64,000 nt of DNA from Methylobacterium nonmethylotrophicum. Lineage in GTDB: Bacteria > Pseudomonadota > Alphaproteobacteria > Rhizobiales > Beijerinckiaceae. Of the stretch, positions 7,749 through 19,102 are shown piece by piece (position 1 is the first letter of the stretch; each line of letters begins with the position of its first letter). The DNA lies in assembly GCF_004745635.1 (NCBI RefSeq), contig NZ_SRLB01000016.1:62001-126000 (forward strand), given 5' to 3'. The notes beneath the pieces were generated by a model. The model saw only the letters and a program-made list of their open reading frames with translations. It was not told the DNA's origin and searched no databases. Position numbers and translations under genes: made by a program.

Positions 7749-9094
7749 TATCCGCGAACCTTCTCGCTTGACCCTCTGGCCCACCAAGGATCCGGGTCGA
7801 TGGAGCCACCGTCTTTCTTGAACTCGACGTACAGGACGGGATCGTTCCGCCCGCCGGCTCCTGCCGAAGGTGCGGAGCCCGTGTCTCCCATCACGGCGAC
7901 CGGCTCCCCCGCGAGCACGAACTGACCGACCTCGACGTTGATCTGGTCCATGCCCGCCAGGAGGAGATAGTAGCCGTCGCCCGCGTTGATGATCAAGAGA
8001 CGACCGTAGGAGCGGAACGCCCCCGCATAGGCCACCCAGCCGTCGGCCGGAGAGGACACGACGCCGCGCGGGCGCGTCATGAGCGATATGCCGCGGCTCG
8101 TGCCCCCGGTCCCGTCGGGGCTGCCGAAGGTCCGCACCACCTCGCCGCTCACCGGCCGCGGCACCAGGCCGCGCACCTGGGCGAAGGGCACCTTGGGCGC
8201 CAGCCGGGCGGGATCGCGCAGGGCCGCCGCCGCGAAGCGCTCGCGGGTCTCGCGGCTCTCGGCCTCCACCGCCTGCTTGGCGGCCTCCTTGGCCGCCTCC
8301 TGGGCGGCGCCGGCGGCGCGGCGGGCCGCCGTCAGGTCGCCGTCGAGGCGGTCGACCAGGTCCTTGAGGCTGCGCGCCTGGCCGGCGAGGCCGTTCGCGC
8401 GCTCGCGCTCGGCGGTAAGCCCGGTCTCGGCCTCGCCGAGGCGGGCCTGGCGGGCCGCGATCAGCGCGGTCAGGCGCTGGCGCTCGGCGGCCCAGCCCTT
8501 AATGTCGGCGCGCAGGGTCTCCTGGTCGGCGGCGATCAGGCCGCGCAGGCGCACCAGCTCGGCGAGGTCGCCCGCCAGGGTCTCGGCCTCGCCCTGCAGT
8601 TCGGGCACCACGGCGCCGAGCAGCATCGAGGTGCGGATTGCAGCCAGCACGTCCTCGGGCCGCACCAGCACCGCCGGCGGCGGGCGCCGCCCCATGCGCT
8701 GGAGCGCCGCCAGCACCTCCGCGATGACGCCGCGGCGGGCCTCGAGGGAGCGGCGCAGCGCCGTCTCGCTGCCCGCCATGGTCCGCAGCCGGTCCTCGAG
8801 CTCGGAGATGCGGCCCTCCGCCTCCTGCGCCTTGCGGGTGGCGTCGAGCAGGGCCTGGTTGAGGCGGGCGCCGTCGCCCTTGATCTCCGCCACCTCGCGC
8901 TCGAGCTTCGCCCGGGACTCGGTGCTGGCCTGGAGCGCGCTCTCGATCGCCCGCAGGCTCTCGGCCCGCCGCTCCTTCTCGGCCTGGGTCTTCGCCAACG
9001 GATCGGCGGCCGGGTCGGGGCCGCCCTGGGCGCGCGCCGGAAGGGCGCCGACGAGCAGGGCGGCGAGCAGGGCGGGGAGGAGCGCTCGGGTCAC
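7748..9094 (-). CDS. EnvC-like murein hydrolase activator (degenerate M23)
   Basis: A 448-residue periplasmic protein: signal peptide (1–22), a long coiled coil (about 35–270), then a LytM/M23 domain (about 300–435). The zinc ligands of active M23 peptidases are missing. The usual H-x3-D is replaced around GISLMTRP and the H-x-H is LYVEF. This matches EnvC/NlpD activators, which bind and switch on amidases during septum splitting rather than cutting themselves. It overlaps rlmH by 4 nt (ATGA) and ctpA by 1 nt. Confidence 0.85.
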   Translation of the reverse strand: MTRALLPALLAALLVGALPARAQGGPDPAADPLAKTQAEKERRAESLRAIESALQASTESRAKLEREVAEIKGDGARLNQALLDATRKAQEAEGRISELEDRLRTMAGSETALRRSLEARRGVIAEVLAALQRMGRRPPPAVLVRPEDVLAAIRTSMLLGAVVPELQGEAETLAGDLAELVRLRGLIAADQETLRADIKGWAAERQRLTALIAARQARLGEAETGLTAERERANGLAGQARSLKDLVDRLDGDLTAARRAAGAAQEAAKEAAKQAVEAESRETRERFAAAALRDPARLAPKVPFAQVRGLVPRPVSGEVVRTFGSPDGTGGTSRGISLMTRPRGVVSSPADGWVAYAGAFRSYGRLLIINAGDGYYLLLAGMDQINVEVGQFVLAGEPVAVMGDTGSAPSAGAGGRNDPVLYVEFKKDGGSIDPDPWWARGSSEKVRG

Positions 9095-9579
9095 GGGGCG
9101 CCGCGGTGATAGGGGTGGCCGGAGAGAATCGTCATCGCCCGATAGAGCTGCTCGAGGGCCAGGACCCGGACGAGGCCGTGCGGCAGGGTGGCGGCCCCGA
9201 AGGCGAAGACGAGGTCGGCGCGGGCCCTGACACTAGGATCGAGGCCGTCGGCGCCGCCAATCACGATGGCGAGACCGGGCCGTCCGCCGTCGCGCCAGGC
9301 GCCGACCTGCGCGGCGAGGTCGGGGCTCGTCACCGCCCGGCCGCCCTCATCGAGGACGAGGGCGGCGGCCCCCGATGGAATCGCCGCCAGGATCGCGCCC
9401 GCTTCCTCGGCGCACCGGTCCGGCGCCCGCCGGGCCCGGCTCTCCGGGATCTCGGTCAGCTGCACGGCCGAGAAGCCGAGGCCGCGGCCCAGCGCGTCGG
9501 CGCGGCCGCGATATTCCTCGGCGAGATCGCGCTCCGGGCCGCGCTTGAGGCGGCCCACCGCGACGAGGGCGAGCCGCAT
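9091..9579 (-). CDS. rlmH: 23S rRNA (pseudouridine1915-N3)-methyltransferase
   Basis: A 162-residue SPOUT methyltransferase that methylates pseudouridine 1915 in helix 69 of 23S rRNA on assembled ribosomes. The C-terminal knot is clear: FVIGGADGL-like (seen as IVIGGADGL), LVFAFGAATLPHGLVRVLALEQLYRA split over the SAM loop, and the terminal SGHPYHRG. The order rsfS–rlmH followed by envC-like and ctpA is common in alphaproteobacteria. Confidence 0.95.
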   Translation of the reverse strand: MRLALVAVGRLKRGPERDLAEEYRGRADALGRGLGFSAVQLTEIPESRARRAPDRCAEEAGAILAAIPSGAAALVLDEGGRAVTSPDLAAQVGAWRDGGRPGLAIVIGGADGLDPSVRARADLVFAFGAATLPHGLVRVLALEQLYRAMTILSGHPYHRGAP

Positions 9580-9609
9580 GGCGGCGTGTCCGTCCTTGCG
9601 GGTTGGGAC

Positions 9610-10047
9610 TCAGCCGGCGAGGCGGTCGGCCGGCCGGTCGGCGCCCCAGATCTTCTCGAGATTGTAGAAGTGGCGCACTTCGGGCCGGAAGATGTGGACC
9701 AGCATGTCGCCGGCATCGATCAAGACCCAGTCGCAGGCCGGCATGCCCTCGACCCGCGGATTGCCGAAGCCCTTGTCCTTCAGCTCCTGGATCACCCGGT
9801 CGGCGATGGAGCCGACATGGCGCTGCGAGCGGCCGGAGGTGATGATCATGGTGTCGGCGATCGAGGTCTTGCCGACGAGGTCGATCTCGACCGTCTCCTC
9901 GGCCTTCATGTCCTCGAGGCAACCGAGGGCAACCGACCTCATGTCCGCGGCCTCGGTCGCCTGCGCCGGGGCTTCAGCGGGAAGCTCGGTGTGGCGAGCT
10001 TCGTGAGAGATTGCTTCGTTCAGTGCCGACCCCTGTCGATGAGGCAC
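9610..10047 (-). CDS. rsfS: Ribosome silencing factor RsfS
   Basis: RsfS binds uL14 on the 50S subunit and blocks subunit joining in starvation. The core runs from about residue 37 (LEDMKAEETVEIDLVGKTSIAD is split here by domain knowledge) through MIITSGRSQRHVGSIAD, CDWVLIDAGDMLVHIF and RHFYNLEKIW, all typical. The 145-residue reading has a 35-residue N-terminal extension; an internal ATG at 9942 would give a protein nearer the usual length. Confidence 0.93.
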   Translation of the reverse strand: MPHRQGSALNEAISHEARHTELPAEAPAQATEAADMRSVALGCLEDMKAEETVEIDLVGKTSIADTMIITSGRSQRHVGSIADRVIQELKDKGFGNPRVEGMPACDWVLIDAGDMLVHIFRPEVRHFYNLEKIWGADRPADRLAG

Positions 10048-10176
10048 CTTCTGGCGCCACGAGGCGTGAATTGCCCGCGGCGCGCCCGCGGCGCCGATGC
10101 CGTATGCTTACGACAGTGGCGTGCCGGTGCCGGATTTTCAAGCTCGCCCTGCGCAAATCGCGGATGGCCGCGCGGC

Positions 10177-10791
10177 TCACGCTCGAAAGACCGAAGGTTT
10201 CGCGGCGGCGCGCAGGGCCGTCGAGGACAGGCCGGAGCGCGGGCCGTGCAGGAAGACCCAGGCCGGGGGGGCCCGCCCGGCCAGGGTGGCGGCGGCGGCC
10301 TCGTCGATGCGGGCGCGCGCGAGCGCCCGGGCGGCGGGCGAGGCCATCGCCGCGAGCGTGTAGCCCGGCCGGTCGATCACCGCGAAGGGCATCCTCTCGG
10401 CGATCTCGCGCCAGCCGCGCCAGCGGTGGAAGCTCGCCAGGCTGTCGGCGCCCATGATCCAGACGAAGCGGACCTCCGGATGCCTTTCGGTCAGCCAGGC
10501 CAGGGTCTCGCGGGTATAGCGAACGCCGAGAGCCGCCTCGAAGTCGGTGACGGCGATCCGCGGATCGCGCGCCATCGCGCGGGCGCCCTCGGCCCGGCGC
10601 GCCGCCTCCGGCAGGTGGCTGCGGTCCTTGAGCGGGTTGCCGGGGCTCACCAGCCACCAGACCCGATCGAGGGCGAGGCGCCGGAGCGCCAGCCGGCTGA
10701 CATGCCGGTGGCCGGCATGGGCCGGGTTGAACGAGCCGCCATAGAGGCCGACCCGCAGACCCGGCGCGAGGGGCGGCAGGCGCACGATCAC
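10177..10791 (-). CDS. nadD: Nicotinate-nucleotide adenylyltransferase
   Basis: NadD adenylates nicotinate mononucleotide in NAD synthesis. The 204-residue protein has the nucleotidyltransferase signature GGSFNPAHAGHRHVS near residue 18, then WWLVSPGNPLKD, WIMGADSLASFHRW and a C-terminal ISSTALR-like motif (seen as LSSTALR). It lies between rsfS and proA, the usual order. The 129-bp gap to rsfS holds no other gene. Confidence 0.95.
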   Translation of the reverse strand: MIVRLPPLAPGLRVGLYGGSFNPAHAGHRHVSRLALRRLALDRVWWLVSPGNPLKDRSHLPEAARRAEGARAMARDPRIAVTDFEAALGVRYTRETLAWLTERHPEVRFVWIMGADSLASFHRWRGWREIAERMPFAVIDRPGYTLAAMASPAARALARARIDEAAAATLAGRAPPAWVFLHGPRSGLSSTALRAAAKPSVFRA

Positions 10792-10826
10792 GCGCGCGGG
10801 CCCGGACCGTGTCCCGCCTCAGGCCG

Positions 10827-12197
10827 TCACGGCCGGATCTGCCCGGTGCCGCGGACCCGGTACTTGAAGGTGGTGAGCTGCTCGACGCCGACGGGCCCGC
10901 GGGCGTGCATGCGTCCGGTGGCGATGCCGATCTCGGCGCCGAAGCCGAACTCGCCGCCATCGGCAAACTGGGTCGAGGCGTTGTGGACGACGATCGCCGA
11001 ATCGACCTCGGCGAGGAAGCGCTCGGCGGCGTCCCGGTCCTCGGTCAGGATCGACTCGGTGTGGTGCGAGCCGTAGGTCTCGATGTGGTCGATGGCGGCC
11101 TCGAGCCCGTCGACCACCCGCACCGAGATGATCGCGTCGAGATACTCGGTGCGCCAATCCTCCTCGGTCGCGGGCGCCACCCGCGCATCGGCAGCCTGGA
11201 CGGCGGCATCGCCGCGCACGGCGCAGCCGGCCGCGATGAGGTCGCTCACCAGGGGGCCGAGATGGGTGCCGGCGCAGGCGCGGTCGACGAGAAGCGTCTC
11301 GGCGGCGCCGCAGACGCCGGTGCGGCGCAGCTTGCTGTTGCGCACCACGCCGCGCGCCATGGCGAGGTCGGCCGCCGCATGGACGTAGACGTGGCAGATG
11401 CCTTCGAGGTGGGCGAAGACCGGCACCCGGGCCTCGTCCTGCACCCGGGCCACGAGGCCCTTGCCGCCGCGCGGCACGATCACGTCGATCGCGCCGTCGA
11501 GCCCGGTCAGCATGGCGCCGACCGCCGCCCGATCCTTCGTCGGGACGAGCTGGATCGCGTCCCCCGGCAGGCCGTGGCGGGTCAGCCCCTCGATCATCGC
11601 CGCGGCGATCGCGGTGGCGCTGCGGTGGCTCTCCGAGCCGGCGCGCAGGATCGCGGCGTTGCCGGCCTTGAGGCAGAGCGCGCCGGCATCCGCCGTGACG
11701 TTGGGCCGGCTCTCGAAGATCACCCCGACGACGCCGAGCGGCGTCGCCACCCGCTCGATCGTGAGGCCGTTCGGCCGCTCGTAGGTGGCGAGCATGCGCC
11801 CGACCGGATCGGGCAGGCCGGCGATGCTCTCGACGGCCTCGGCGATCGCCGCCACCCGGGCCGGATTCAGCGCCAGGCGGTCGAGGGTGGCGGCCGGCAG
11901 GCCCTTCGCCGTCGCCTCCGCCATGTCGGCGGCGTTCGCCGCGAGGATCGCGGGCGCGGCGGCCCGCAGGGCAGAGGCGGCCTCGCGCAGGGCCGCGTCC
12001 TTGGCCGGGCCCGGAACCACCGCCATCCGACGGGCGGCGGCGCGGGCGCGCCGGCCGATCTCGCGCATCAGCGCGGCGACGTCCTCTTGGGAGGCCTCTT
12101 GTCGGGAGGCCTCTTGGCGGGGCTTCAGGCTCAGCACGGACACGGTCGTCATCCTGGCCGCCGCAGCGACCCACTGTCTCGGAGGGGTGACCGTCAT
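10827..12197 (-). CDS. proA: Gamma-glutamyl phosphate reductase
   Basis: ProA reduces glutamyl-5-phosphate in proline synthesis. The 456-residue reading shows [27 protein letters not shown] sequence split across the NADPH site, the catalytic cysteine in [13 protein letters not shown] and the C-terminal [13 protein letters not shown]. The N-terminus is longer than usual and includes a repeated RQEAS peptide from a 15-bp tandem duplication at about 12091–12120. An internal ATG at 12152 would trim 15 residues; neither start has a strong ribosome-binding site. Confidence 0.93.
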   Translation of the reverse strand: MTVTPPRQWVAAAARMTTVSVLSLKPRQEASRQEASQEDVAALMREIGRRARAAARRMAVVPGPAKDAALREAASALRAAAPAILAANAADMAEATAKGLPAATLDRLALNPARVAAIAEAVESIAGLPDPVGRMLATYERPNGLTIERVATPLGVVGVIFESRPNVTADAGALCLKAGNAAILRAGSESHRSATAIAAAMIEGLTRHGLPGDAIQLVPTKDRAAVGAMLTGLDGAIDVIVPRGGKGLVARVQDEARVPVFAHLEGICHVYVHAAADLAMARGVVRNSKLRRTGVCGAAETLLVDRACAGTHLGPLVSDLIAAGCAVRGDAAVQAADARVAPATEEDWRTEYLDAIISVRVVDGLEAAIDHIETYGSHHTESILTEDRDAAERFLAEVDSAIVVHNASTQFADGGEFGFGAEIGIATGRMHARGPVGVEQLTTFKYRVRGTGQIRP

Positions 12198-12479
12198 GCC
12201 ACGGCGGGCGGGCGGGCGACAAGGGTGTGGGTCGGGCGCGCGACGGAGATGCCGGGCGCTGCCCGGCGCCGAACGCTGCCGGCCTCGGTCGCACGCCCGG
12301 ACGGCCGCGCGCGCAACTGTTAGATCATAGTCTAGTTAGAACTTGTCGCGCGCCGTGATGTGTGAAATTTGCAACCTCACTGTTGAGAACACGTTAGAAG
12401 TACGACTTGTGCGCTTGATTGGCGACCTCAAGTGAGATCTATTTTCTTCACCGCCATGAGAAGCGGCCTGGGAGTTATC

Positions 12480-12908
12480 ATGACAATCAAGAAGATCGGC
12501 GCGGCGATGATGATCGCCGGCAGTGTCGGCGCGTGCGGCAGCATCACGCGAGGCACGACGGAGCCGATAACATTCGTATCGGAACCGTCCGGTGCATCGA
12601 TGAAGACAAACATGCAGTATGCCTGTGCGGCGACTCCTTGCACGCTTGAAGTCGAGCGCTCGGACGAGTTCGTGGCGACCTTCACCAAACCCGGCTATCA
12701 GCCGCAGTCGATTCCAGTGAAGACGAAGATCGTCACGAAGGGCGCGGCGGGGTTCGCAGGGAACTTGCTGGCCGGGGGCGTGATCGGCATGGGTGTCGAC
12801 GCCTACACGGGCGCCGCGATGGACCACGAGCCGAACCCGGTCATCGCCCGGCTGCGCCCGGCCGGGGGCCTGCGGCGAGGCCCGGCCGCGAACGGCCCGG
12901 GCATGTGA
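12480..12908 (+). CDS. Small lipoprotein, PEGA-like
   Basis: A 142-residue protein with a lipoprotein-type signal: a positively charged start, a hydrophobic core and the SVGAC cleavage box, with Cys19 as the likely lipidated residue. The rest resembles a PEGA-type beta domain (SEPSGASM, CTLEVERSDEF, TFTKPGYQPQSIPV), followed by a glycine-rich stretch GNLLAGGVIGMGVDAYTG. The ATG at 12480 has GGAG 6 nt upstream. The gene and the 280-bp gap before it are clearly richer in A+T than the neighbours, which may mark acquisition. Function is unknown. Confidence 0.75.
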   Translation: MTIKKIGAAMMIAGSVGACGSITRGTTEPITFVSEPSGASMKTNMQYACAATPCTLEVERSDEFVATFTKPGYQPQSIPVKTKIVTKGAAGFAGNLLAGGVIGMGVDAYTGAAMDHEPNPVIARLRPAGGLRRGPAANGPGM

Positions 12909-12953
12909 CCGGCGCGGACCGGCGCGCCCACCCGGGGAGGGGCGCAGCCGCCG

Positions 12954-14759
12954 TCAGGTGTCCATCTTGAGGGCGGCGATGAACGCCTCCTGCGGGATCT
13001 CGACCTTGCCGAACTGGCGCATGCGCTTCTTGCCCTCCTTCTGCTTGTCGAGGAGCTTGCGCTTGCGGGAGATGTCGCCGCCGTAGCACTTGGCGGTGAC
13101 ATCCTTCGACAGGGCCCGGATGGTCTCGCGGGCGATGATCTTGCCGCCGATCGCCGCCTGGACCGGGATCTGGAACAGGTGGCGCGGGATCAGGTCCTTC
13201 AGCTTCTCGCACATCGCCCGGCCGCGGCTCTCTGCGCGGGTGCGGTGGACCAGCATCGAGAGCGCGTCGACCGGCTCGGCATTGACCAGGATCGACATCT
13301 TGACGAGGTCGCCCTCGCGATAATCCGAGATGTGGTAGTCGAACGAGGCGTAGCCCTTCGAGATCGACTTCAGCCGGTCGTAGAAGTCGAACACTACCTC
13401 GTTCAGCGGCAGGTCGTACACCACCATGGCGCGCTTGCCGACGTAGTTGAGGTCGATCTGGGTGCCGCGCCGGTCCTGACAGAGCTTGAGCACGCCGCCG
13501 AGATACTCGTCGGGCGTCAGGATCGTGGCGCGGATCCACGGCTCCTCGATGGTGTCGATCTTCATCACGTCGGGCATGTCGGCCGGGTTGTGCAGCTCCC
13601 GCTTCTCGCCGTCGGACATGTTGAGGTGGTAGACTACGCTCGGCGCGGTCGAGATCAGGTCGAGGTTGAACTCGCGCTCGAGACGCTCCTGGATGATCTC
13701 GAGGTGGAGCAGACCGAGGAAGCCGCAGCGGAAGCCGAAGCCGAGCGCGGCGGAGGTCTCCATCTCGTAGGAGAACGAGGCGTCGTTGAGCCGGAGCTTG
13801 CCCATCGCACCGCGAAGGTTCTCGAAATCGGCGGCATCGACCGGGAAGAGGCCGCAGAACACCACCGGCTGCACCGGCTTGAAGCCCGGCATGGCCTGCT
13901 TGGTCTGACGCTTGTCCTCCGTGATGGTGTCGCCGACGCGGGTATCGGCAACCTCCTTGATCGAGCCGGTGAAGAAGCCGACCTCGCCGGGGCCGAGCTC
14001 GGCGACGTCCTGCATCTTCGGCCGGAAGACACCGAGGCGCTCGACGCCGTAGGCCGCATCCGCCCCCATCATCCGGATCGTCATGCCCTTCTTGAGCACG
14101 CCGTCGACGATGCGCACCAGCACCACGACGCCGAGATAGACGTCGTACCAGGAATCGACCAGCAGCGCCTTCAGCGGCGCCGAGCGGTCGCCCTTCGGCG
14201 GCGGCAGGCGGGTGACGATCGCCTCCAGCACCGCCTCGATGTTGAGGCCGGTCTTGGCCGAGATCGGCACCGCATCCTTGGCGTCGATGCCGATCACCTC
14301 CTCGATCTGCTCCTTGACCCGGTCGGGCTCGGCCGCCGGCAGGTCGATCTTGTTGAGGACCGGGACGATCTCGTGGTTGGCGTCGAGCGCCTGGTAGACG
14401 TTGGCGAGCGTCTGCGCCTCGACGCCCTGCGAGGCGTCGACGACGAGGAGCGAGCCCTCGCAGGCGGCGAGCGAGCGCGACACCTCGTAGGCGAAGTCGA
14501 CGTGGCCGGGAGTGTCCATCAGGTTGAGGACGTAGTCGCGCCCGTCCTGCGCCTTGTACTCCAGGCGCACGGTCTGCGCCTTGATGGTGATGCCGCGTTC
14601 CTTCTCGATGTCCATCGAGTCGAGCATCTGCTCGCTCATGTCGCGCGCCGCCACTGTCCCGGTGATCTGGATCAGCCGGTCGGCGAGGGTCGACTTGCCG
14701 TGGTCGATATGGGCGACGATCGAGAAGTTGCGGATGTTGTCGATGGGGGACGCGGTCAT
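12954..14759 (-). CDS. lepA: Elongation factor 4 (LepA)
   Basis: LepA is a ribosome-bound GTPase that helps initiation and back-translocation. The 601 residues show the P-loop AHIDHGKST (16–24), the switch II region [22 protein letters not shown], and the LepA-specific C-terminal domain ending [20 protein letters not shown] (split by normal family spacing). Length and motifs are normal. Confidence 0.97.
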   Translation of the reverse strand: MTASPIDNIRNFSIVAHIDHGKSTLADRLIQITGTVAARDMSEQMLDSMDIEKERGITIKAQTVRLEYKAQDGRDYVLNLMDTPGHVDFAYEVSRSLAACEGSLLVVDASQGVEAQTLANVYQALDANHEIVPVLNKIDLPAAEPDRVKEQIEEVIGIDAKDAVPISAKTGLNIEAVLEAIVTRLPPPKGDRSAPLKALLVDSWYDVYLGVVVLVRIVDGVLKKGMTIRMMGADAAYGVERLGVFRPKMQDVAELGPGEVGFFTGSIKEVADTRVGDTITEDKRQTKQAMPGFKPVQPVVFCGLFPVDAADFENLRGAMGKLRLNDASFSYEMETSAALGFGFRCGFLGLLHLEIIQERLEREFNLDLISTAPSVVYHLNMSDGEKRELHNPADMPDVMKIDTIEEPWIRATILTPDEYLGGVLKLCQDRRGTQIDLNYVGKRAMVVYDLPLNEVVFDFYDRLKSISKGYASFDYHISDYREGDLVKMSILVNAEPVDALSMLVHRTRAESRGRAMCEKLKDLIPRHLFQIPVQAAIGGKIIARETIRALSKDVTAKCYGGDISRKRKLLDKQKEGKKRMRQFGKVEIPQEAFIAALKMDT

Positions 14760-15071
14760 CGTGTGGCTGTCTCCGGCGCACAGGCGCGGCGATGCGCGTG
14801 GCGCACGGCGTAAGGGAAAAGTCGACGGGAGATAGCAGCGGCACCCCGCCGCGCCAAGACGGCGGCCGGACGCACGGGGCGCTACCTGGGTGGCCGCCGG
14901 GTACCGCGCTCAGCAGTGGCCGGCGACGGGCCGGCGACCCCAGCCAATCTCATTGATGTGTCTCAGACGAGGTGACCCCCGCCGAGTCATTCCGGGCTCC
15001 GCTGCGCGGCCCCGGAATGACGATGGAGGATGTGAATGCCACCGGCTCGATCGATGGCGCTTCTCGACGCC
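14760..15071. other. Non-coding gap with palindromic repeat
   Basis: This 312-bp gap between lepA and the FAD oxidoreductase has no coding signal. It contains an inverted repeat, GTCATTCCGGG (14986–14996) and CCCGGAATGAC (15011–15021), with a 14-nt G+C-rich loop. Related CCCGGG-cored palindromes lie at 18981–19017 and 33374–33403. Confidence 0.6.
14986..15021. repeat. Palindromic intergenic repeat (CCGGG family), copy 1
   Basis: Perfect 11-bp arms flank a 14-nt loop. The core (CCGGG ... GCGCGGCCCCGG) is shared with the copies near 18.98 kb and 33.37 kb, so this is a REP-like element, all copies of which lie in intergenic DNA. Confidence 0.75.
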
Positions 15072-16160
15072 TCACGCCCTCAGCCGGTCCGCCACGTCCT
15101 CCGCCAGCGACAGGCTCGAGGTCAGCCCCGGGCTCTCGATGCCGAAGAGATGGACGAGCCCCGGCAGCCCGTGCTCGGCCGGGCCGTCGATGAGGAAGTC
15201 GGCGGCCCCCTCCCCCGGGCCGGACAGCTTCGGGCGGATGCCGGCGTAATCGGGCACCAGCGCTCCGTCCGGGAGCGCCGGCCAGTAGCGCCGGATCGCG
15301 GCGTAGAAGAGCGCGCCGCGGCCGGGATCGACCTCGTAGTCGGGGGCGTCGATCCACTCGACGTCGGGGCCGAAGCGCATCCGGCCGGCCAGATCGAGGG
15401 TGAGGTGGATGCCGAGGCCCCCCTCGACGGGAGCGGGGTAGATCAGGCGGGTGAAGGCCGGGCGGCCGGTGCAGCCGAAATAATTGCCCTTGGCGAGCAC
15501 GAGGCGCGGCACGCGCGCCTCGGGGTAGCCTTCGGTGACCCGGGCGAGCCCTTGCGCCCCGAAGCTCGCGGCGTTGACGACGGCGTCGACCGTGATCTCC
15601 TCACCGTCGCCGAAGCGCGCGACCCAGCCCTCGGGCGCGCGGGTCAGGCGGTCGATCCGGGTGTTGAAGGCGAGCGCTCCGCCCGCCCCCTCGATGTCGC
15701 CCTGGAGCGCCAGCATCAGGGCGTGGCTGTCGACGATACCGGTCTCGGTCGAGAGGAGCGCCGCATTGCAGGCGAGGTTCGGCTCGAGCCGCCGGGCCTG
15801 CGTCCCGTCGAGGAGGGACAGGCCCTCGACCCCGTTCTCGAGCCCCTGCGCGTGGATCGCCGCGATCTTGGCGCCCTCCGGCTCGGTCGCAGCCACGATC
15901 AGCTTGCCGATCTTCGCATGCGGCACGCCGTGGCTCTCACAGAAGGCGTAGAGCCGGCGCCGGCCCTCGACGCAGTGGCGCGCCCGGAGCGACCCGGTCG
16001 GGTAGTACATCCCGGCATGGATCACCTCGGAATTGCGCGAGGACACGCCGGTCCCGATGCCGCCCTCCGCCTCCGCCACGATCACCTCGTGGCCGCGCAG
16101 GGCCAGTTCCCGACCGATCGCGAGGCCGACCACGCCGGCACCGACGACGAGCACCATCAT
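15072..16160 (-). CDS. FAD-dependent oxidoreductase (L-2-hydroxyglutarate oxidase-like)
   Basis: A 362-residue DAO-family flavoprotein. The N-terminal dinucleotide-binding motif is VVGAGVVGLAIGRELALRG, divided across residues 5–23. It also has SSRNSEVIHAGMYYP, NAASFGAQGLA and a C-terminal LFGIESPGLTSSLSLA. The SSRNSEVIHAG segment is typical of LhgO/LhgD-type enzymes that oxidise L-2-hydroxyglutarate and related hydroxy acids. It lies just downstream of the pckA terminator and is therefore probably transcribed alone. Confidence 0.85.
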   Translation of the reverse strand: MMVLVVGAGVVGLAIGRELALRGHEVIVAEAEGGIGTGVSSRNSEVIHAGMYYPTGSLRARHCVEGRRRLYAFCESHGVPHAKIGKLIVAATEPEGAKIAAIHAQGLENGVEGLSLLDGTQARRLEPNLACNAALLSTETGIVDSHALMLALQGDIEGAGGALAFNTRIDRLTRAPEGWVARFGDGEEITVDAVVNAASFGAQGLARVTEGYPEARVPRLVLAKGNYFGCTGRPAFTRLIYPAPVEGGLGIHLTLDLAGRMRFGPDVEWIDAPDYEVDPGRGALFYAAIRRYWPALPDGALVPDYAGIRPKLSGPGEGAADFLIDGPAEHGLPGLVHLFGIESPGLTSSLSLAEDVADRLRA

Positions 16161-16196
16161 CGGCCGCTCCTCCGTTTCTTCGTTCTGTCCTACAAC

Positions 16197-16226
16197 AAAA
16201 AAGGCCCCTCTCCGGGGAGAGGGGCC
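16197..16226 (-). terminator. Intrinsic terminator of pckA
   Basis: On the minus strand GGCCCCTCTCC (16216–16226) pairs perfectly with GGAGAGGGGCC (16203–16213) and is followed by six T residues (16197–16202). It starts 25 nt after the pckA stop. Confidence 0.92.
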
Positions 16227-16250
16227 CTCGCGGTCATCGCGCGGCAGCGG

Positions 16251-17861
<1,611 letters not shown>

Positions 17862-18102
17862 GCCTGCTCCTCCTGGCGCCGACCTGATGAAGCCGGCCGG
17901 CTGCCGGCCGCGATCGGGCCGGTGACTGAAAGCTCACGTCCGGTCCGGCGACCGCGCCTGTCCTAGCAGGTCGAGCGCCCCCGGGCCGAGGCCGATCAAG
18001 TCGACCTCGACGGGCTGCTTTAGTAGGTGGCGAAACTTCACGGTTCAATCGAATTCGTTTGGCGCGGCCGTGACAAGGCCGACTTTGTGTCAGGACCCGG
18101 CG

Positions 18103-18870
18103 TCAGGAGCCCGGGGCGGACCGGGCCGCGGCGGCCATCGCCACGAGGGTCGGGCGCAACGCGGCGGGACTGGCCAGCCGCTCCGGGAACGTGACCCGGG
18201 CTGTGCGCTCGCCGGCCGCGAGGTCGAGCCCCTCCGGGTCGAACCCGGTCAGCCGCCACGGCCCGGGCTCCTCGCCGGCAAGCTGCGTGGCGTAGAGCGC
18301 GACGGCGTCGGCATGGTCCTCGTTCATGTGGGCGACGGCGCCGGGCTCGGACTCCGCCAGCGCCTCGAGCCCGGAGAGATCGGTGAGGAGTTCGGCCGCG
18401 TTCAGCGTGGCGGCCCGCGCGAAGCCGCCGTTGAGGTGCCCGGCCTGGGGCAGCAGGCGGAAGAACGCGAAGTCGGGGAAATCGGCGTAGAGCGCCGCCT
18501 TGGGGTGGCGGGCCAGGAAGCGGGCCCGGACCCGCGGCTCGTCGCTGCGCTCCGCCGTGCCCGTCACGGTCAGGCGCGGATGGGCGAGGGGATCGCCCTT
18601 GCCGCCCGGGCTGAGCAGCAGGGAGCAGCGGGCATCGGCCTCGAGGTTGAGGGTGTGAGCCGAGAGCCGCGAGAGCAGCAGGAGCGGCGTTCCGTCGACG
18701 TCGGTCGCCACGGTGACGAGGGACGCGAAGGGCGCCCCGCCCCCGCGCTCCAGGGTCGCGAGGGCGCCGGAGCGGGTCTTGCGCAGGAGCGCCTTGGCGA
18801 GGCCGATCGCGTCGAACGGGGCCTCGGCGGCCGGCAAGGGCGCGGCCTGCTTCCTGTCTCCCTCCGCCAT
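18103..18870 (-). CDS. HugZ-like pyridoxamine 5'-phosphate oxidase-fold protein
   Basis: A 255-residue protein with an N-terminal split-barrel flavin-type domain (LLRKTRSGALATLE, FASLVTVATDVDGTPLLLLSRLSAHTLN in parts) and a C-terminal DUF2470-type domain with VAHMNEDHADAVALY near residue 165. The family includes heme-binding or heme-degrading HugZ and FMN-binding proteins; the exact ligand is not clear. The ATG at 18870 is preferred because a GGGAGGGG lies about 7 nt upstream. Confidence 0.82.
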   Translation of the reverse strand: MAEGDRKQAAPLPAAEAPFDAIGLAKALLRKTRSGALATLERGGGAPFASLVTVATDVDGTPLLLLSRLSAHTLNLEADARCSLLLSPGGKGDPLAHPRLTVTGTAERSDEPRVRARFLARHPKAALYADFPDFAFFRLLPQAGHLNGGFARAATLNAAELLTDLSGLEALAESEPGAVAHMNEDHADAVALYATQLAGEEPGPWRLTGFDPEGLDLAAGERTARVTFPERLASPAALRPTLVAMAAAARSAPGS

Positions 18871-18980
18871 GCTCGCCCCTCCCCTCGTGCCGGTCGTCGC
18901 CGCACCCTGGCGCCGGTGCGGCGGCCCGTCCAGACCGCGCGGCGCCGCGCCCCCCAACCCGGGCACCGACGAGCGGCGGG

Positions 18981-19017
18981 GGATCCCGGGTTCTCGCCTT
19001 CGGCGGGCCCCGGGACG
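18981..19017. repeat. Palindromic intergenic repeat (CCGGG family), copy 2
   Basis: ATCCCGGG and CCCGGGAC arms enclose a small nested hairpin (CGCC-TTC-GGCG). It belongs to the same family as 14986–15021 and 33374–33403 and lies in the 232-bp gap between dnaN and the HugZ-like gene. Confidence 0.6.
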
Positions 19018-19102
19018 ACACGGAGTGTCGGCGACGGGATCGTCTCTTCCGAGATGGGCTGCGTCTGATGGCGCGCCGCCCTCGCCGCGCGCCATCCCGC
19101 CC

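Noticed and set aside
13179-14813. Long plus-strand open frames opposite lepA, pckA, ctpA, dnaN and others
   Set aside because: They are by-products of high G+C codon use on the other strand, with no family similarity or ribosome-binding sites; the minus-strand genes are unmistakable.
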